Positions 46,371 to 55,644 of a stretch of DNA of 64,000 nt are shown piece after piece (position 1 is the first letter of the stretch; each line of letters begins with the position of its first letter). Source of the DNA: Asticcacaulis sp. SL142 (GTDB taxonomy: Bacteria > Pseudomonadota > Alphaproteobacteria > Caulobacterales > Caulobacteraceae). The position numbers and the translations under genes are program-made. The stretch covers positions 620,001 to 684,000 of the forward strand of contig NZ_CP113061.1 in assembly GCF_026625745.1 (NCBI RefSeq), given 5' to 3'. A model generated the notes under the pieces. That model ran no database searches and was not told the origin of the DNA. It saw only the letters and a list, made by a program, of their open reading frames with translations.

Positions 46371-48628
46371 CACAGCCTCACCATCTTATTGGTAGTGTCC
46401 TGACGTGCCACAGTATCTGTGGCATCGGTCATAATTTGTGTATGCGGTAACCGCAGGGTCGCGCGGGCTCCACCTAAGTGAACCGCGTCGCTTAAACTGA
46501 AATCACCGCCGTGATCCTCAACAATACGCTTGACGATCGCGAGCCCCAGTCCGGTGCCTTTGTCGCGCGTAGTCACATAAGGTTCGGTCAAACGATCGCG
46601 ATCCTTATCGGGCAGACCGATGCCGTTATCCTCAATGTCGATGCGGACCACGCTATCGCTTATCGACATTTCAACCCGAAGACGCCCTTTAATGGGTTCA
46701 GGCGGGATAAGGTCTGACTGTTCAGCCAATTTCTGCGCAGCCAGTTGCCGTGATGCAATCGCCTCACCGCCGTTTTTAAGCACGTTTCCTAATGCCTGAG
46801 CCAAGAGGCGTCCGTCACAGACAATTTTCGTGTCCGGCAGCGGCTCAATAATATCAATCTGTATGTCCGGATCAGCAACCCGTCGGGCAAAGACAGCGTG
46901 CCTGACCAACTCTGCGGCATCTTCTTCGGCAAAGTTCGGCACCGGCATACGGGCAAAGGCCGAAAATTCATCCACCATGCGTCCGATATCACCGACCTGA
47001 CGAATAATGGTGTCGGTCAGGCGATCAAAGACTTCCAGATCGCCATCAATATGGTCACGGTATTTGCGCTTAATGCGCTCCGCTGACAATTGAATCGGGG
47101 TCAGAGGGTTCTTGATTTCGTGTGCAATACGCTGAGCTACATCTTTCCAGGCGGCATTTCGCTGTGCGGCCACCAAACGGGTGATGTCGTCAAAAGTGAT
47201 AACGGCCCCGCCGGTTTCAAGCCCTGAGATGCGCACACGCAGACGCCTGGTCTCCCCTTTACGGATAAGATCGACCTCTTGTTCCTCAACCTTTGAGACC
47301 GAGACCTTGTCAAGAAGATCAGCAATTTCAGGGACTAATTCGCGAATATTAAAGCCGATGGCATCCTCGCCCACAACGCTGAGAAAGCTCGCGGCATGAC
47401 GGTTGATCGCAGATATATGCTCCAGCACATCTATACCGACGATGCCGGCGGAAATTTCCGACAGCACGGTTTCGATAAACCGCCGCCGTGCTTCGGCCTC
47501 TTCACCCGCCGATTTTAAGGCCGCCTGCTGACTTTGCAGATCGCTGGTCATGCGGTTAAACGCTCGTGACAGCACAGCAATGTCTTCGGACTGATGGCTG
47601 GTGACAACGCGCGCATCTAAATTGCCTGCCGCGACCTTATCGGCTGCCTGCACCAGCCGGGCAACCGGCACCGCAATCGCATCCGCAGCCGATACCCCTA
47701 CCCAAACAGCACCAACCAGCACCAGAAGCACAGTCTCTATATAGGCAAGCGCAAAAACACCCTGCACTCGATTAGAGTTTTCCGCCGCTTCGCGCAGATC
47801 AACCACAGCCCGCGATACGCTGGACAGGCGCGTCATCATGCCCGGTTGCAGCAGCCTCACCCCATAAAGCTGTGCGCCGTCATACATGGTTAGGGGATAG
47901 ACCACACGAACGGCATCGGGCCCTGAAAACAACGCCACCCGCGCCTCCCCTCCGGAGACTTCTGAAATAGTATCACGGGGTGGGGCTAGATAAACCGGCG
48001 CATCCTCACTTTCAGCCCGAGCTAAAACTTGCCCACTCCGATCAATCAGATAAATCGCTGCTAGCCCACCACGCGATGCCGCCAAATCCTGCAGGGCCAT
48101 CGCGAAGGCCAGCCGATTGGGAAACAGAGCGCGGCCTTCTTCATGATCGATACTGCGGGCGATATCTTCGACGGTATCGAGCGCAATCTTTTGCTGCTCA
48201 TCAACAAATAGCTCGGCAATTTTCGCCCCGTTTTCGACCGAAGACTGAACACGGGCGCTAAACCATGTCTCCACCCCCCTGTTGACCAGTACGCCAAAAA
48301 ATAAGGCCACCACAAAGGCTGGCGTAACCGCGGCCAGCGCAAACAGGGTAACAAACCTAAGGTGCAGACGTGCACCCGCATCGGCGCCGCGCGATTGCGC
48401 GATCTGATAAATCCGGCGAACAACGAAAAAACAAAGCCCCAGCAAGAGCAAAAGATTAAGGCATACCAAAATGAAAAGGACACGACTGGCCGGGCCGATA
48501 GGGCCAGTCCCCGGCGTGGCGATAATCATCCAGATAATGAACGCGGTAATCAGTGCCGACAAAACATAGGCAGCGGCCATACTCAGGCCCGCAGGACTTG
48601 CGTTACGCAGCCCCCGGGACGCCCGCAT
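46370..48628 (-). CDS. ntrY: Sensor histidine kinase NtrY
   Basis: A membrane sensor kinase paired with NtrX; in alphaproteobacteria the pair responds to nitrogen and redox state and affects the envelope. About four helices (two near the start, then one each near residues 95 and 300) bound a periplasmic region. HAMP (VPVARLVQAADKVAAGN), PAS, HisKA (VAQRIAHEIKNPLTP with the phospho-His) and HATPase with N, G1 and G2 boxes (NVLKNGGEA, DNGIGLP, GTGLGLAIVKRI) follow. The ATG at 48628 gives 752 residues and has AGG ten bases upstream. A TTG at 48691 would add 21 residues but lacks a ribosome site. Confidence 0.94.
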   Translation of the reverse strand: MRASRGLRNASPAGLSMAAAYVLSALITAFIIWMIIATPGTGPIGPASRVLFILVCLNLLLLLGLCFFVVRRIYQIAQSRGADAGARLHLRFVTLFALAAVTPAFVVALFFGVLVNRGVETWFSARVQSSVENGAKIAELFVDEQQKIALDTVEDIARSIDHEEGRALFPNRLAFAMALQDLAASRGGLAAIYLIDRSGQVLARAESEDAPVYLAPPRDTISEVSGGEARVALFSGPDAVRVVYPLTMYDGAQLYGVRLLQPGMMTRLSSVSRAVVDLREAAENSNRVQGVFALAYIETVLLVLVGAVWVGVSAADAIAVPVARLVQAADKVAAGNLDARVVTSHQSEDIAVLSRAFNRMTSDLQSQQAALKSAGEEAEARRRFIETVLSEISAGIVGIDVLEHISAINRHAASFLSVVGEDAIGFNIRELVPEIADLLDKVSVSKVEEQEVDLIRKGETRRLRVRISGLETGGAVITFDDITRLVAAQRNAAWKDVAQRIAHEIKNPLTPIQLSAERIKRKYRDHIDGDLEVFDRLTDTIIRQVGDIGRMVDEFSAFARMPVPNFAEEDAAELVRHAVFARRVADPDIQIDIIEPLPDTKIVCDGRLLAQALGNVLKNGGEAIASRQLAAQKLAEQSDLIPPEPIKGRLRVEMSISDSVVRIDIEDNGIGLPDKDRDRLTEPYVTTRDKGTGLGLAIVKRIVEDHGGDFSLSDAVHLGGARATLRLPHTQIMTDATDTVARQDTTNKMVRL

Positions 48629-48790
48629 CAGCGTCAGACCTATTCGCCGTTTTGCCGCTGTGTCCTTCAAGACCCAATTCCGAAATGCCAAAATTCAGCC
48701 GTGGCATTTGCGCACTACTGTGTCCATATATCAACATTAATGTTGCTCTAAAGCGTCTATTTTTTCGCTTTTCATAGCTTTTGATGAAAC

Positions 48791-49786
48791 TTAGGCCGCA
48801 GATAGCAGGATTTTCAATTCTCGCTCGATGTCTTGTGGGGTTTCCAGACGACAAATTCGCCCTTTATCAGCCCGACGGACAATCGGGTCAGGATTATAAT
48901 TTGCGGCTTCAATATACCAGCCGAGGTGTTTTTTAAACATTCGCAAGCCCAATGGCGCGCCATAAAAAAAGAGGCTATCGTGAAAATGCTCAAGGATAAT
49001 GTCCAGGCGCTGCCTTAAAGTCGGTAAAGTCATATGGGTTTGAGCGCCCACGGCTTTATCAAGGTAGTTCGCCAGCCACGGCTGGCCATATATCCCACGC
49101 CCAATCATAATCCCATCGGCGCCTGAGTGAGCCAAAGCCTTACGGGCGCTATCAGGATCTACAATATCGCCATTGACGATAACCGGAATCGACACCGCCT
49201 CTTTTACACACTTTATCGCCTGCCAGTCAGCCTCACCTTTGTAAAATTGCTGACGGGTGCGGCCATGAATCGTGACCGCTTGTACACCGATATCTTCGGC
49301 GCGTTTGGCCAATAGGGCTGCGTTACGCTGCTGATCATCCCACCCCAGCCGCATCTTGACGGTTACGGGACGGCGGGTAGCCGTCACCGCAGCTTCCATA
49401 ATGCGCGAGGCCTGATCGAGATCGCGCATAAGCGCAGACCCGCACAAGACGCCGGTCACTTCCTTGGCAGGGCAGCCAAAATTAAGATCTATAATATCGG
49501 CACCCGCCGCCTCAGCTAAAGCGGCGCCGCGGGCAATATAGGCGGGGTCGCGCCCAATAAGCTGGATTATTTTGAGGCCATCATGATCGCCCAACTGAGC
49601 CTTTCGCACAATATCAGGACGGCCCTTTTCAAGCTCAGCGCAGGCAACCATTTCGGTAGCGGCATAACGGGCCCCCAGTTTGGTGGCTATCTTTCGAAAC
49701 GGCAGGTCTGATACGCCGGTCATAGGCGCAATCAGCACCCGCCCGCCGATATCGACATCACCAATTTTAAGACCTGTGCTGAACAT
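48791..49786 (-). CDS. dusB: tRNA-dihydrouridine synthase DusB (NifR3)
   Basis: A TIM-barrel flavoenzyme that reduces uridines in the tRNA D loop. [38 protein letters not shown] with the catalytic Cys, [18 protein letters not shown] and [11 protein letters not shown] are the family motifs. The ATG at 49786 starts the conserved sequence ([10 protein letters not shown]) and gives 331 residues, though no clear Shine-Dalgarno is seen; an in-frame TTG at 49831 is the alternative. In relatives dusB (nifR3) heads ntrB-ntrC-ntrY-ntrX. Here ntrY follows directly after about 160 bases. Confidence 0.94.
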   Translation of the reverse strand: MFSTGLKIGDVDIGGRVLIAPMTGVSDLPFRKIATKLGARYAATEMVACAELEKGRPDIVRKAQLGDHDGLKIIQLIGRDPAYIARGAALAEAAGADIIDLNFGCPAKEVTGVLCGSALMRDLDQASRIMEAAVTATRRPVTVKMRLGWDDQQRNAALLAKRAEDIGVQAVTIHGRTRQQFYKGEADWQAIKCVKEAVSIPVIVNGDIVDPDSARKALAHSGADGIMIGRGIYGQPWLANYLDKAVGAQTHMTLPTLRQRLDIILEHFHDSLFFYGAPLGLRMFKKHLGWYIEAANYNPDPIVRRADKGRICRLETPQDIERELKILLSAA

Positions 49787-49884
49787 AGGGGGCACATACA
49801 GGAAATCCCCTGATTTGGAAACATCGTGCAATTGACCCCATTCGTAAGCCGCTTTAAACGCTTAATCTAAACTGGGAGGGTTCT

Positions 49885-50313
49885 ATGGCGATAGTCAAAC
49901 TGGCGCAGAGCGACGACGATATCCGCCGGTGCTTTCAGGTAATGAAAGCCTTGCGACCGCATCTGCAGGACGATGAGGATTTGCTGGAGCGTGCCCGCCG
50001 CCAAATGTCAGAGAGTGGCTGGAGGCTAGCCTATGTCCAAGATGACGGGCAAGTCGTTGCTTGCGCCGGGTTTCGCGTCCATGAATGGTTGGTGTCGGGC
50101 AAGATTCTCTATGTCGATGATTTGGTCAGCGCTCAGGATCAACGCTCCAGAGGTTATGGCAAAGCTTTGCTCGATTGGTTGAAATCACAGGCAAAGTCTG
50201 AAGGTTGCACCCAATTACGTCTGGATAGCGGTACACATCGTACCCAGGCGCATCGTTTTTATTTCCGGGAAGGGCTGGTCATCAGTTCCTTCCATTTTGA
50301 GACCACGCTCTGA
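49885..50313 (+). CDS. GNAT family N-acetyltransferase
   Basis: A 142-residue acyltransferase of the GNAT fold. The acetyl-CoA loop is DQRSRGYGKALLDWLKSQAKSEG, preceded by the KILYVDDLVSAQ strand and followed by LRLDSGTHRTQAHRFYFREGL, typical of small-molecule acetyltransferases. A strong GGGAGGG lies before the ATG. The substrate is unknown. It is divergent from dusB and ends 3 bases before ispDF, so it is co-transcribed with that gene. Confidence 0.88.
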   Translation: MAIVKLAQSDDDIRRCFQVMKALRPHLQDDEDLLERARRQMSESGWRLAYVQDDGQVVACAGFRVHEWLVSGKILYVDDLVSAQDQRSRGYGKALLDWLKSQAKSEGCTQLRLDSGTHRTQAHRFYFREGLVISSFHFETTL

Positions 50314-50316
50314 GCC

Positions 50317-51465
50317 ATGACATTTAAAGCTATAATAGTTGCGGGCGGTTCTGGTACACGCTCAGGCGGGCGTAAGCAATGGATGTCGCTTAGCGGGAAG
50401 CCAGTTCTGAACTGGTCCGTAGAAGCTTTTGAAAATGCAGGCGCTGCGCAAATTATCATTGTTGTCCCCGAAGACGATGTGGCCAAAGCGCAAGCTGAGT
50501 TTCCCAATGCCATAGTGACACCGGGGGGCAGCACACGCGCCCAATCTGTTCAGGCCGGATTGAAGGCTCTGAACGCCGCGGGTGATGACATTATCATGAT
50601 CCATGATGCCGCGCGGCCATTCCTTACGGCTCCGCTCATCGATTCTTTGCTATTGCGCATGGAGACGGCAAGGGCGGTTATATTGGCTTTGCCGGTAACG
50701 GACTCGTTGAAAAAAACTGATCATGATACGATTACAGATGCGCCTACGCGCGAACATCTCTGGCGTGCTCAGACGCCGCAGGTCTTTCGCTTCGGTGATA
50801 TCGTCCGGGCTTATCAGGCATGGACGAACGGTCAGGAGCCCACGGATGACGCCATTGTGGCCGATCATGCAGGCATAAGGGTTGAGGTGGTCGAAGGCTC
50901 TCAGCGCCTCCACAAACTCACCTACAAAGAAGATTTTGAGTTACTGGAGGCGCTGATCATGTCAGAAACCCAAACCCAGATACGTGTCGGTCAGGGCTTC
51001 GATGCGCATCGCTGGGGGCACGGCGAAAGCGTGTGGTTGTGCGGGGTGGAAATCCCGCATGATAAAACCCTTATTGGACATTCGGATGCCGATGCCGGAC
51101 TTCACGCCCTGACCGATGCGATTTTAGGGGCTGTGGGCTTAGGGGATATCGGCGATCATTTTCCGCCCACTGATCCGCAGTGGAAAGGCGCGTCATCTGA
51201 TGTGTTTCTGAAACACGCCGCCACCCTGGTTCGTCAAAAAAGTGGGCGACTGGTGAATGTTGATGTCACTTTGATCTGCGAGCGCCCGAAGGTGAAACCT
51301 CACCGCGAAGCCATGCGCGCCCGTTTGTCCGAAATCCTGTCCCTGCCGGTGGAGTGCATTAGTGTCAAAGCGACCACGACCGAAAAAATGGGGTTTACAG
51401 GCCGCGAAGAAGGGCTGGCGGCTCAGGCGATTTGTTTGATCGAGATGCCGGTGGTTCGGGCTTGA
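50317..51465 (+). CDS. ispDF: Bifunctional IspDF (MEP cytidylyltransferase / MECDP synthase)
   Basis: A 382-residue fusion of two non-consecutive steps of the MEP isoprenoid pathway. Residues 1-215 are IspD (IIVAGGSGTRSGGRKQW, the CTP-binding loop; IHDAARPF; QTPQVFRF; TDDA). From about 222 the IspF trimer domain follows (RVGQGFDAHRW, with the metal Asp and His; GHSDADAGLHALTDAILGAVGLGDIGDHFP; VSVKATTTEKMGFTGREEGLAA). This fusion is typical of alphaproteobacteria. The IspD loop has Ser-Gly-Gly-Arg where Met-Gly is common, but the lysine equivalent remains close by. Confidence 0.96.
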   Translation: MTFKAIIVAGGSGTRSGGRKQWMSLSGKPVLNWSVEAFENAGAAQIIIVVPEDDVAKAQAEFPNAIVTPGGSTRAQSVQAGLKALNAAGDDIIMIHDAARPFLTAPLIDSLLLRMETARAVILALPVTDSLKKTDHDTITDAPTREHLWRAQTPQVFRFGDIVRAYQAWTNGQEPTDDAIVADHAGIRVEVVEGSQRLHKLTYKEDFELLEALIMSETQTQIRVGQGFDAHRWGHGESVWLCGVEIPHDKTLIGHSDADAGLHALTDAILGAVGLGDIGDHFPPTDPQWKGASSDVFLKHAATLVRQKSGRLVNVDVTLICERPKVKPHREAMRARLSEILSLPVECISVKATTTEKMGFTGREEGLAAQAICLIEMPVVRA

Positions 51466-51571
51466 TAATTTATAGTGGCTGGTTCTTGTTACCCATTGAA
51501 TTTATAGGGGTATTATTGCGAGACATTCTCACTAGATAATGCCTTGAATTCAAAATTTTCCCCTCAATATA

Positions 51572-51603
51572 TGTGTGGGGATATTAGCGTTTATCCTCAC
51601 ACA
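51572..51603 (+). promoter_or_regulatory. Stem-loop in the sodB 5' untranslated region
   Basis: Arm 51572-51583 (TGTGTGGGGATA) pairs over all 12 positions with 51592-51603 (TATCCTCACACA), with one G-U pair and an eight-base loop. It ends 7 bases before the AGG ribosome site of sodB and is not followed by a T run, so it is not a terminator. It could control mRNA stability or translation. Confidence 0.65.
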
Positions 51604-51618
51604 CGAAAGCAGGTCGTC

Positions 51619-52230
51619 ATGGCATTCGAACTTCCCCCCCTTCCCTACGCGGCTGATGCGCTTGAGCCCTATATGACGGCCAACACCTTCAGCTTCCACC
51701 ACGCCAAACACCATAAGGCCTATGTGGATAACCTCAACAAGCTGATCGCGGGCACCCCGTTTGAAGGCAAGTCTCTGGTCGACATCGTCAAAGAATCCGA
51801 AGGCACTAACGCCGGTGTGTTCAACAACTCGGCTCAGGTCTGGAACCACACTTTTTTTTGGTCATCCATGACCCCTAACGGTGGCGGCAAGCCAAGCGGC
51901 AAGATCGCTGAAAAAATCGACGCTGATTTTGGTGGGTATGAGGCTTTTGCCGAAGCCTTCAAGACGGCGGGCACCACTCAGTTTGGTTCAGGCTGGGCCT
52001 GGCTGGTCTTGGGCGCCGAAGGTAAGCTGAAAATCGTCAAGACGGGCAATGCCGAAACGCCGTTCACCAAGGGCGATAAGCCTTTGCTGACGCTGGACGT
52101 ATGGGAGCATGCCTATTACCTCGATTATCAGAACCTGCGCCCTAAGTTCATTGAGACCTTCCTCGATAAGCTGGTGAACTGGGAGTTTGCCAACGCCAAT
52201 CTGGATGCACCGCTGCATCCCGGCGTGTAA
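51619..52230 (+). CDS. sodB: Fe-type superoxide dismutase
   Basis: A 203-residue cytoplasmic dismutase. Metal ligands are His in [15 protein letters not shown], His in VWNHTFFW, and Asp/His in [14 protein letters not shown]. Fe-type features are [14 protein letters not shown] and [14 protein letters not shown] with the Gln of the Fe family. The ATG at 51619 has AGG five bases upstream; the open frame back to 51544 includes the hairpin and is not conserved. A terminator follows at 52256. The gene stands alone. Confidence 0.96.
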   Translation: MAFELPPLPYAADALEPYMTANTFSFHHAKHHKAYVDNLNKLIAGTPFEGKSLVDIVKESEGTNAGVFNNSAQVWNHTFFWSSMTPNGGGKPSGKIAEKIDADFGGYEAFAEAFKTAGTTQFGSGWAWLVLGAEGKLKIVKTGNAETPFTKGDKPLLTLDVWEHAYYLDYQNLRPKFIETFLDKLVNWEFANANLDAPLHPGV

Positions 52231-52255
52231 TCCCTTAAGCACACAATATCTTTAC

Positions 52256-52284
52256 GAGAGCGGGGCCAAAACCCCGCTCTTTTT
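52256..52284 (+). terminator. Rho-independent terminator of sodB
   Basis: AGAGCGGGG (52257-52265) pairs with CCCCGCTCT (52272-52280) around a six-base loop. A T run follows. The position, 26 bases after the sodB stop, and the structure are typical. Confidence 0.92.
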
Positions 52285-52342
52285 CGTTGATGCCTGTGGT
52301 ATGTCTCTAAGATAGCCCAAAGATATCTAAGGATATTTTACG

Positions 52343-52870
52343 ATGACCGAAAATCTATCTCCTCTTTATAGTCTGGCTGGTGATGTGGTGGCCGAAGCCA
52401 AGCTTAAGCGTAAGGTGTTGACGACGGCTGAAAGCTGCACCGGCGGACTGATTGCTGGCGCGATCACCTCAATACCCGGTGCATCCGATATATATAAAGA
52501 AGGCTATGTGACCTATTCCAACGTCGCCAAAACCAAGCTTTTGGGGGTGTTACCAAAAATTCTGGATACGCATGGGGCGGTCAGTTTAGAAACCGCCTAC
52601 GCTATGGCCGAAGGTGCATTGAAGCACGCCAACGCGGACATAGCGATAAGTGTGACGGGAATCGCAGGCCCCGCTGGCGGCACCGCACTTAAGCCTGTCG
52701 GGATGGTGTGTTTTGGCCTAAGCTTCAAAGGCACTGACGGAGAGCCGCAAACCATGAGCCATGTCCATTATTTTGAGGATAAAGGCCGCCATTATATTCG
52801 CGAGGAAAGTGTACATTTAGCTTTAAAATGGGTCTATGACCATTTGAAAACGCTGGATTTACCCGCTTAG
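52343..52870 (+). CDS. CinA C-terminal-domain nicotinamide-nucleotide amidohydrolase (PncC-type)
   Basis: A 175-residue protein consisting only of the CinA C-terminal domain. It would deamidate nicotinamide mononucleotide in NAD salvage. LTTAESCTGGLIAGAITSIPGASDIYKEGYVTYSN and SVTGIAGPAGGTALKPVGMVCFG are the diagnostic segments. The N-terminal MoCF domain of full CinA is absent. AAGGA lies nine bases before the ATG. It converges on the COQ10 homologue with a 6-base gap. Confidence 0.93.
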   Translation: MTENLSPLYSLAGDVVAEAKLKRKVLTTAESCTGGLIAGAITSIPGASDIYKEGYVTYSNVAKTKLLGVLPKILDTHGAVSLETAYAMAEGALKHANADIAISVTGIAGPAGGTALKPVGMVCFGLSFKGTDGEPQTMSHVHYFEDKGRHYIREESVHLALKWVYDHLKTLDLPA

Positions 52871-52876
52871 CCGCAA

Positions 52877-53344
52877 CTATACAGTCGGGTACAGCGCCTG
52901 TGCGCGGCCCTCAAAACAGGCCATGAGCTTAGACACGGCCTTATCGAAATTGGCGCGCAAAAAACCATCCAGGAATGGGTTTTTAAACTCAAAGTCGATA
53001 TTGAAATCGATCGCAGCACCAATCTTACCATTGCTCATGGTTTGGTCTGAAAATTTCCAGGTGCAGTGCAGCCGCTTAAATGGCCCTTTGAGCAGGACAA
53101 TATCAATCGTCTTATTTTCACTAAAGCGCGTCACGCGGGTGGTAAAGCGCTCCGTCAGAAAGCTGAAACCGACGGCCACATCCGCATCAAACCTGGTGAT
53201 GTCATCGCTGGGACGCGACACATTAAACGTCCGCAAATTGTTTATCCACGGTACGAACTCAGGATAACGCTCAACATCCCCGACCATCTCAAACAATTTA
53301 TCGGCAGAAAAAGGTAAAACGCGGTTTAAATGAAACTTTGCCAC
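52877..53344 (-). CDS. COQ10/RatA-family START-domain protein
   Basis: A 155-residue polyketide-cyclase/START fold protein, homologous to mitochondrial COQ10, which binds ubiquinone and supports respiration. LPFSADKLFEMVGDVERYPEFVPWI at the start, and FKRLHCTWKFSD and DFEFKNPFLDGFLRANFDKAVSKLMACFEGRA towards the end, match the family. E. coli RatA is a relative, but toxin function is not implied. The start is GTG with AAGGA seven bases upstream. It lies 10 bases after lipA on the same strand, an arrangement common in alphaproteobacteria. Confidence 0.92.
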   Translation of the reverse strand: MAKFHLNRVLPFSADKLFEMVGDVERYPEFVPWINNLRTFNVSRPSDDITRFDADVAVGFSFLTERFTTRVTRFSENKTIDIVLLKGPFKRLHCTWKFSDQTMSNGKIGAAIDFNIDFEFKNPFLDGFLRANFDKAVSKLMACFEGRAQALYPTV

Positions 53345-53354
53345 TGAAACTTCC

Positions 53355-54353
53355 TTAGCGACCAGTCAGGGCCGCACGCGCGGTTCTTAAGCGCTCGAAA
53401 TCTTCGCCTGCGTGGTGTGAAGACCGGGTTAACGGGCTCGATGACACCATCAGAAAGCCCTTGGCGCGCGCAATAGATTCATAGGCCTTAAACTCATCCG
53501 GTGACACGAAGCGATCAATGGCGGCATGTTTACGGGTCGGCTGAAGATACTGACCGATTGTAATAAAATCGACGCCGGCCGAGCGCATATCATCCATAAC
53601 CTGCATGACCTCTTCCTTGGATTCGCCAAGGCCGACCATAATGCCGGATTTAGTGAACTGCTGCGCATCACGTTCTTTCACGCGCTCCAGCAAACGAAGG
53701 GAGTGATAATAACGCGCACCAGGCCGGATTTTCAAATAATTGCGCGGCACAGTCTCTAAGTTGTGATTGAAAACGTCCGGCTTGGCGTCGATGACGATTT
53801 CCGCAGCCCCGTCTTTACGCAGGAAATCAGGCGTCAGAATCTCAATCGTCGTTTTCGGCGATTGCAGGCGGATCTGGCGAATGACTTCGGCAAAATGCTG
53901 CGCACCGCCATCACTCAGGTCATCGCGATCGACAGACGTGATAACCACATGAGATAGGCCCATCTTGGCCACGGTCATACCGACGCGGTTCGGTTCATCA
54001 TGATCAAGCGGCGCAGGCATGCCGGTCTTGACGTTACAGAAGGCGCAGGCCCGCGTACAGGTATCACCCATAATCATCAGGGTCGCGTGATTTTTGGTCC
54101 AGCATTCCCCGATATTGGGGCATGCCGCCTCTTCACACACCGTAACCAGCTTGGCATCGCGCACGATCTTGCGGGTTTCGTTATAACCCGCCGAGCCCGG
54201 TGCCTTAACCCGCAGCCAGTCCGGTTTTTTCAAAATCGGTGATTCCGGGCGGTTCTGTTTTTCAGGATGACGCAATTCCCGAACAGGCGAGGCAAGTTCG
54301 GTATCGGGAGCATTAACAGCCGCATTACCGAGCCGGTTGATGATCGTGACCAT
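53355..54353 (-). CDS. lipA: Lipoyl synthase
   Basis: A radical SAM enzyme that inserts two sulfurs into octanoyl groups on lipoyl domains, such as that of the PdhC in this window. The auxiliary cluster ligands are [12 protein letters not shown] and the radical SAM motif is [22 protein letters not shown] and the C-terminal [15 protein letters not shown] (the RSSYHA-type motif carrying the conserved Ser) follow. The ATG at 54353 gives 332 residues and has CAAGG eleven bases upstream; a GTG at 54380 has no ribosome site. It heads the lipA-COQ10 pair. Confidence 0.96.
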   Translation of the reverse strand: MVTIINRLGNAAVNAPDTELASPVRELRHPEKQNRPESPILKKPDWLRVKAPGSAGYNETRKIVRDAKLVTVCEEAACPNIGECWTKNHATLMIMGDTCTRACAFCNVKTGMPAPLDHDEPNRVGMTVAKMGLSHVVITSVDRDDLSDGGAQHFAEVIRQIRLQSPKTTIEILTPDFLRKDGAAEIVIDAKPDVFNHNLETVPRNYLKIRPGARYYHSLRLLERVKERDAQQFTKSGIMVGLGESKEEVMQVMDDMRSAGVDFITIGQYLQPTRKHAAIDRFVSPDEFKAYESIARAKGFLMVSSSPLTRSSHHAGEDFERLRTARAALTGR

Positions 54354-54588
54354 TCTACTTAAAACCTTGGGCAGCCCCACAACCGTGCGACCATTTCATA
54401 ACCTAATTGGTCTTTTTGCCGGTCAATATCAAGTCAAATAAACCACGTACTCAGGCGGCAGTCAGTTTTCAGATCAAAAAGCGTGACAGGATAAAACACC
54501 CTGTAACAAATCAGATAGCCCGGAAAAGGATTCGCCCCTATCATACAATCGGGCCTGACAAATCCATGACTGATTCATACGGTGCACC

Positions 54589-55527
54589 ATGCGACTATTG
54601 CCAGCCATAGTGGCCTTGACCGTGTTATGCGCGGCAGGCTGCACTAAAAATCAGGATGACACGTCGCATCATCCAGACAAGGTCTTTGTCGATAGTCAAA
54701 CCCCTCCGGGGCTGTCACCGCAACATTTCCCGCCGGCAGGCTTTGTGTGGAGCGGATTTAAAAGCGGCAACCTCCCTGAAGCCCGTTACGGCGTCGCGGC
54801 ACCTCCGACTAACCCAGGAGCCGACATACTGATTGTCGCGGACGCCCGGTTTCCGGCCGAAGCCTATTTTGAACTGGCCGGTGATCTGATTTCACTGAAC
54901 TATACGGTCTGGATATATGAGGCTCCCGGTCAGGGTGGCTCCGGACGCTATTTCCTACAGGGCGACAAAATCCATACACCTGATTTTCATCATAGCGTTC
55001 AAGCGGTTGAGGATTTGGTCAGTAAGGTCATACGCCCTTCATCCGTTCGCCCCGTCTATATTGTCGGCACGGGAACCGGTGCCCTGACCGCTCTGTCGAT
55101 TGATCCCAAAACCATCCCGATTGGCGGAATTATTGCCTATTCACCCTATCTGCGCCCCCCGGAGCCCGCCCCAACAGGCTGGCGCGGCGAAAATGTGCCA
55201 TCAGATGAGTGGGCGCAGACGGCGCATAAATGGCAAAGAGCCAATCCGGATCTGCGCCTGCGCTCGGTAAGTCAAACCTGGCAAATCGAAATGGATAAGG
55301 CCGTAGGCAACGTGACATCTCGGGGACTTAAAGGGTTGAATTTTGGCCGGGAGGCCCCCCGGCGGCTCATCATAACGGGCGAAGAGGCAGCGCCGCCGAA
55401 TGATGCAGGGCGGATCTGTGCGGGCATCAAAACTTGCTCTACCAAAAGAATATTTAAAAACAAAGACCTGAGCGCTGAAATTAATAAATTCATTGAACAA
55501 ACGCACACACAGACCACATTACGCTGA
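54589..55527 (+). CDS. Lipoprotein with degenerate alpha/beta-hydrolase fold
   Basis: A 312-residue protein. The signal MRLLPAIVALTVLCAAGC ends in a lipobox-like Ala-Ala-Gly-Cys at residue 18, so it is probably a lipoprotein. From about residue 80 the order ILIVADARFPAEAYFELAGDLISLNYTVWIYEAPGQGGSGRY resembles the first strands and turn of a lysophospholipase-type alpha/beta hydrolase. Where GxSxG is expected it has VGTGTGALTAL, so the nucleophilic Ser is replaced by Gly. It is probably inactive as a serine hydrolase, or a binding protein. An acyl ligase gene follows about 117 bases downstream. The exact function is unknown. Confidence 0.7.
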   Translation: MRLLPAIVALTVLCAAGCTKNQDDTSHHPDKVFVDSQTPPGLSPQHFPPAGFVWSGFKSGNLPEARYGVAAPPTNPGADILIVADARFPAEAYFELAGDLISLNYTVWIYEAPGQGGSGRYFLQGDKIHTPDFHHSVQAVEDLVSKVIRPSSVRPVYIVGTGTGALTALSIDPKTIPIGGIIAYSPYLRPPEPAPTGWRGENVPSDEWAQTAHKWQRANPDLRLRSVSQTWQIEMDKAVGNVTSRGLKGLNFGREAPRRLIITGEEAAPPNDAGRICAGIKTCSTKRIFKNKDLSAEINKFIEQTHTQTTLR

Positions 55528-55644
55528 AATATGGGTTGTCATAAACCTTTACCCATGGTGATGAATGAGGTTAAATTCAGGAAAACCGAAATAATACGGC
55601 CAGATGGCGTTTCGGAACCGATATATTGATGGGAGCCACCGCGC

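Noticed and set aside
52877-53344. RatA toxin of a toxin-antitoxin pair
   Set aside because: The family is shared with COQ10, the gene is paired with lipA rather than an antitoxin, and this is the common alphaproteobacterial arrangement.
54486-54504. ACAGG-N9-CCTGT inverted repeat between lipA and the lipoprotein gene
   Set aside because: Arms of five bases are too short to distinguish from chance.
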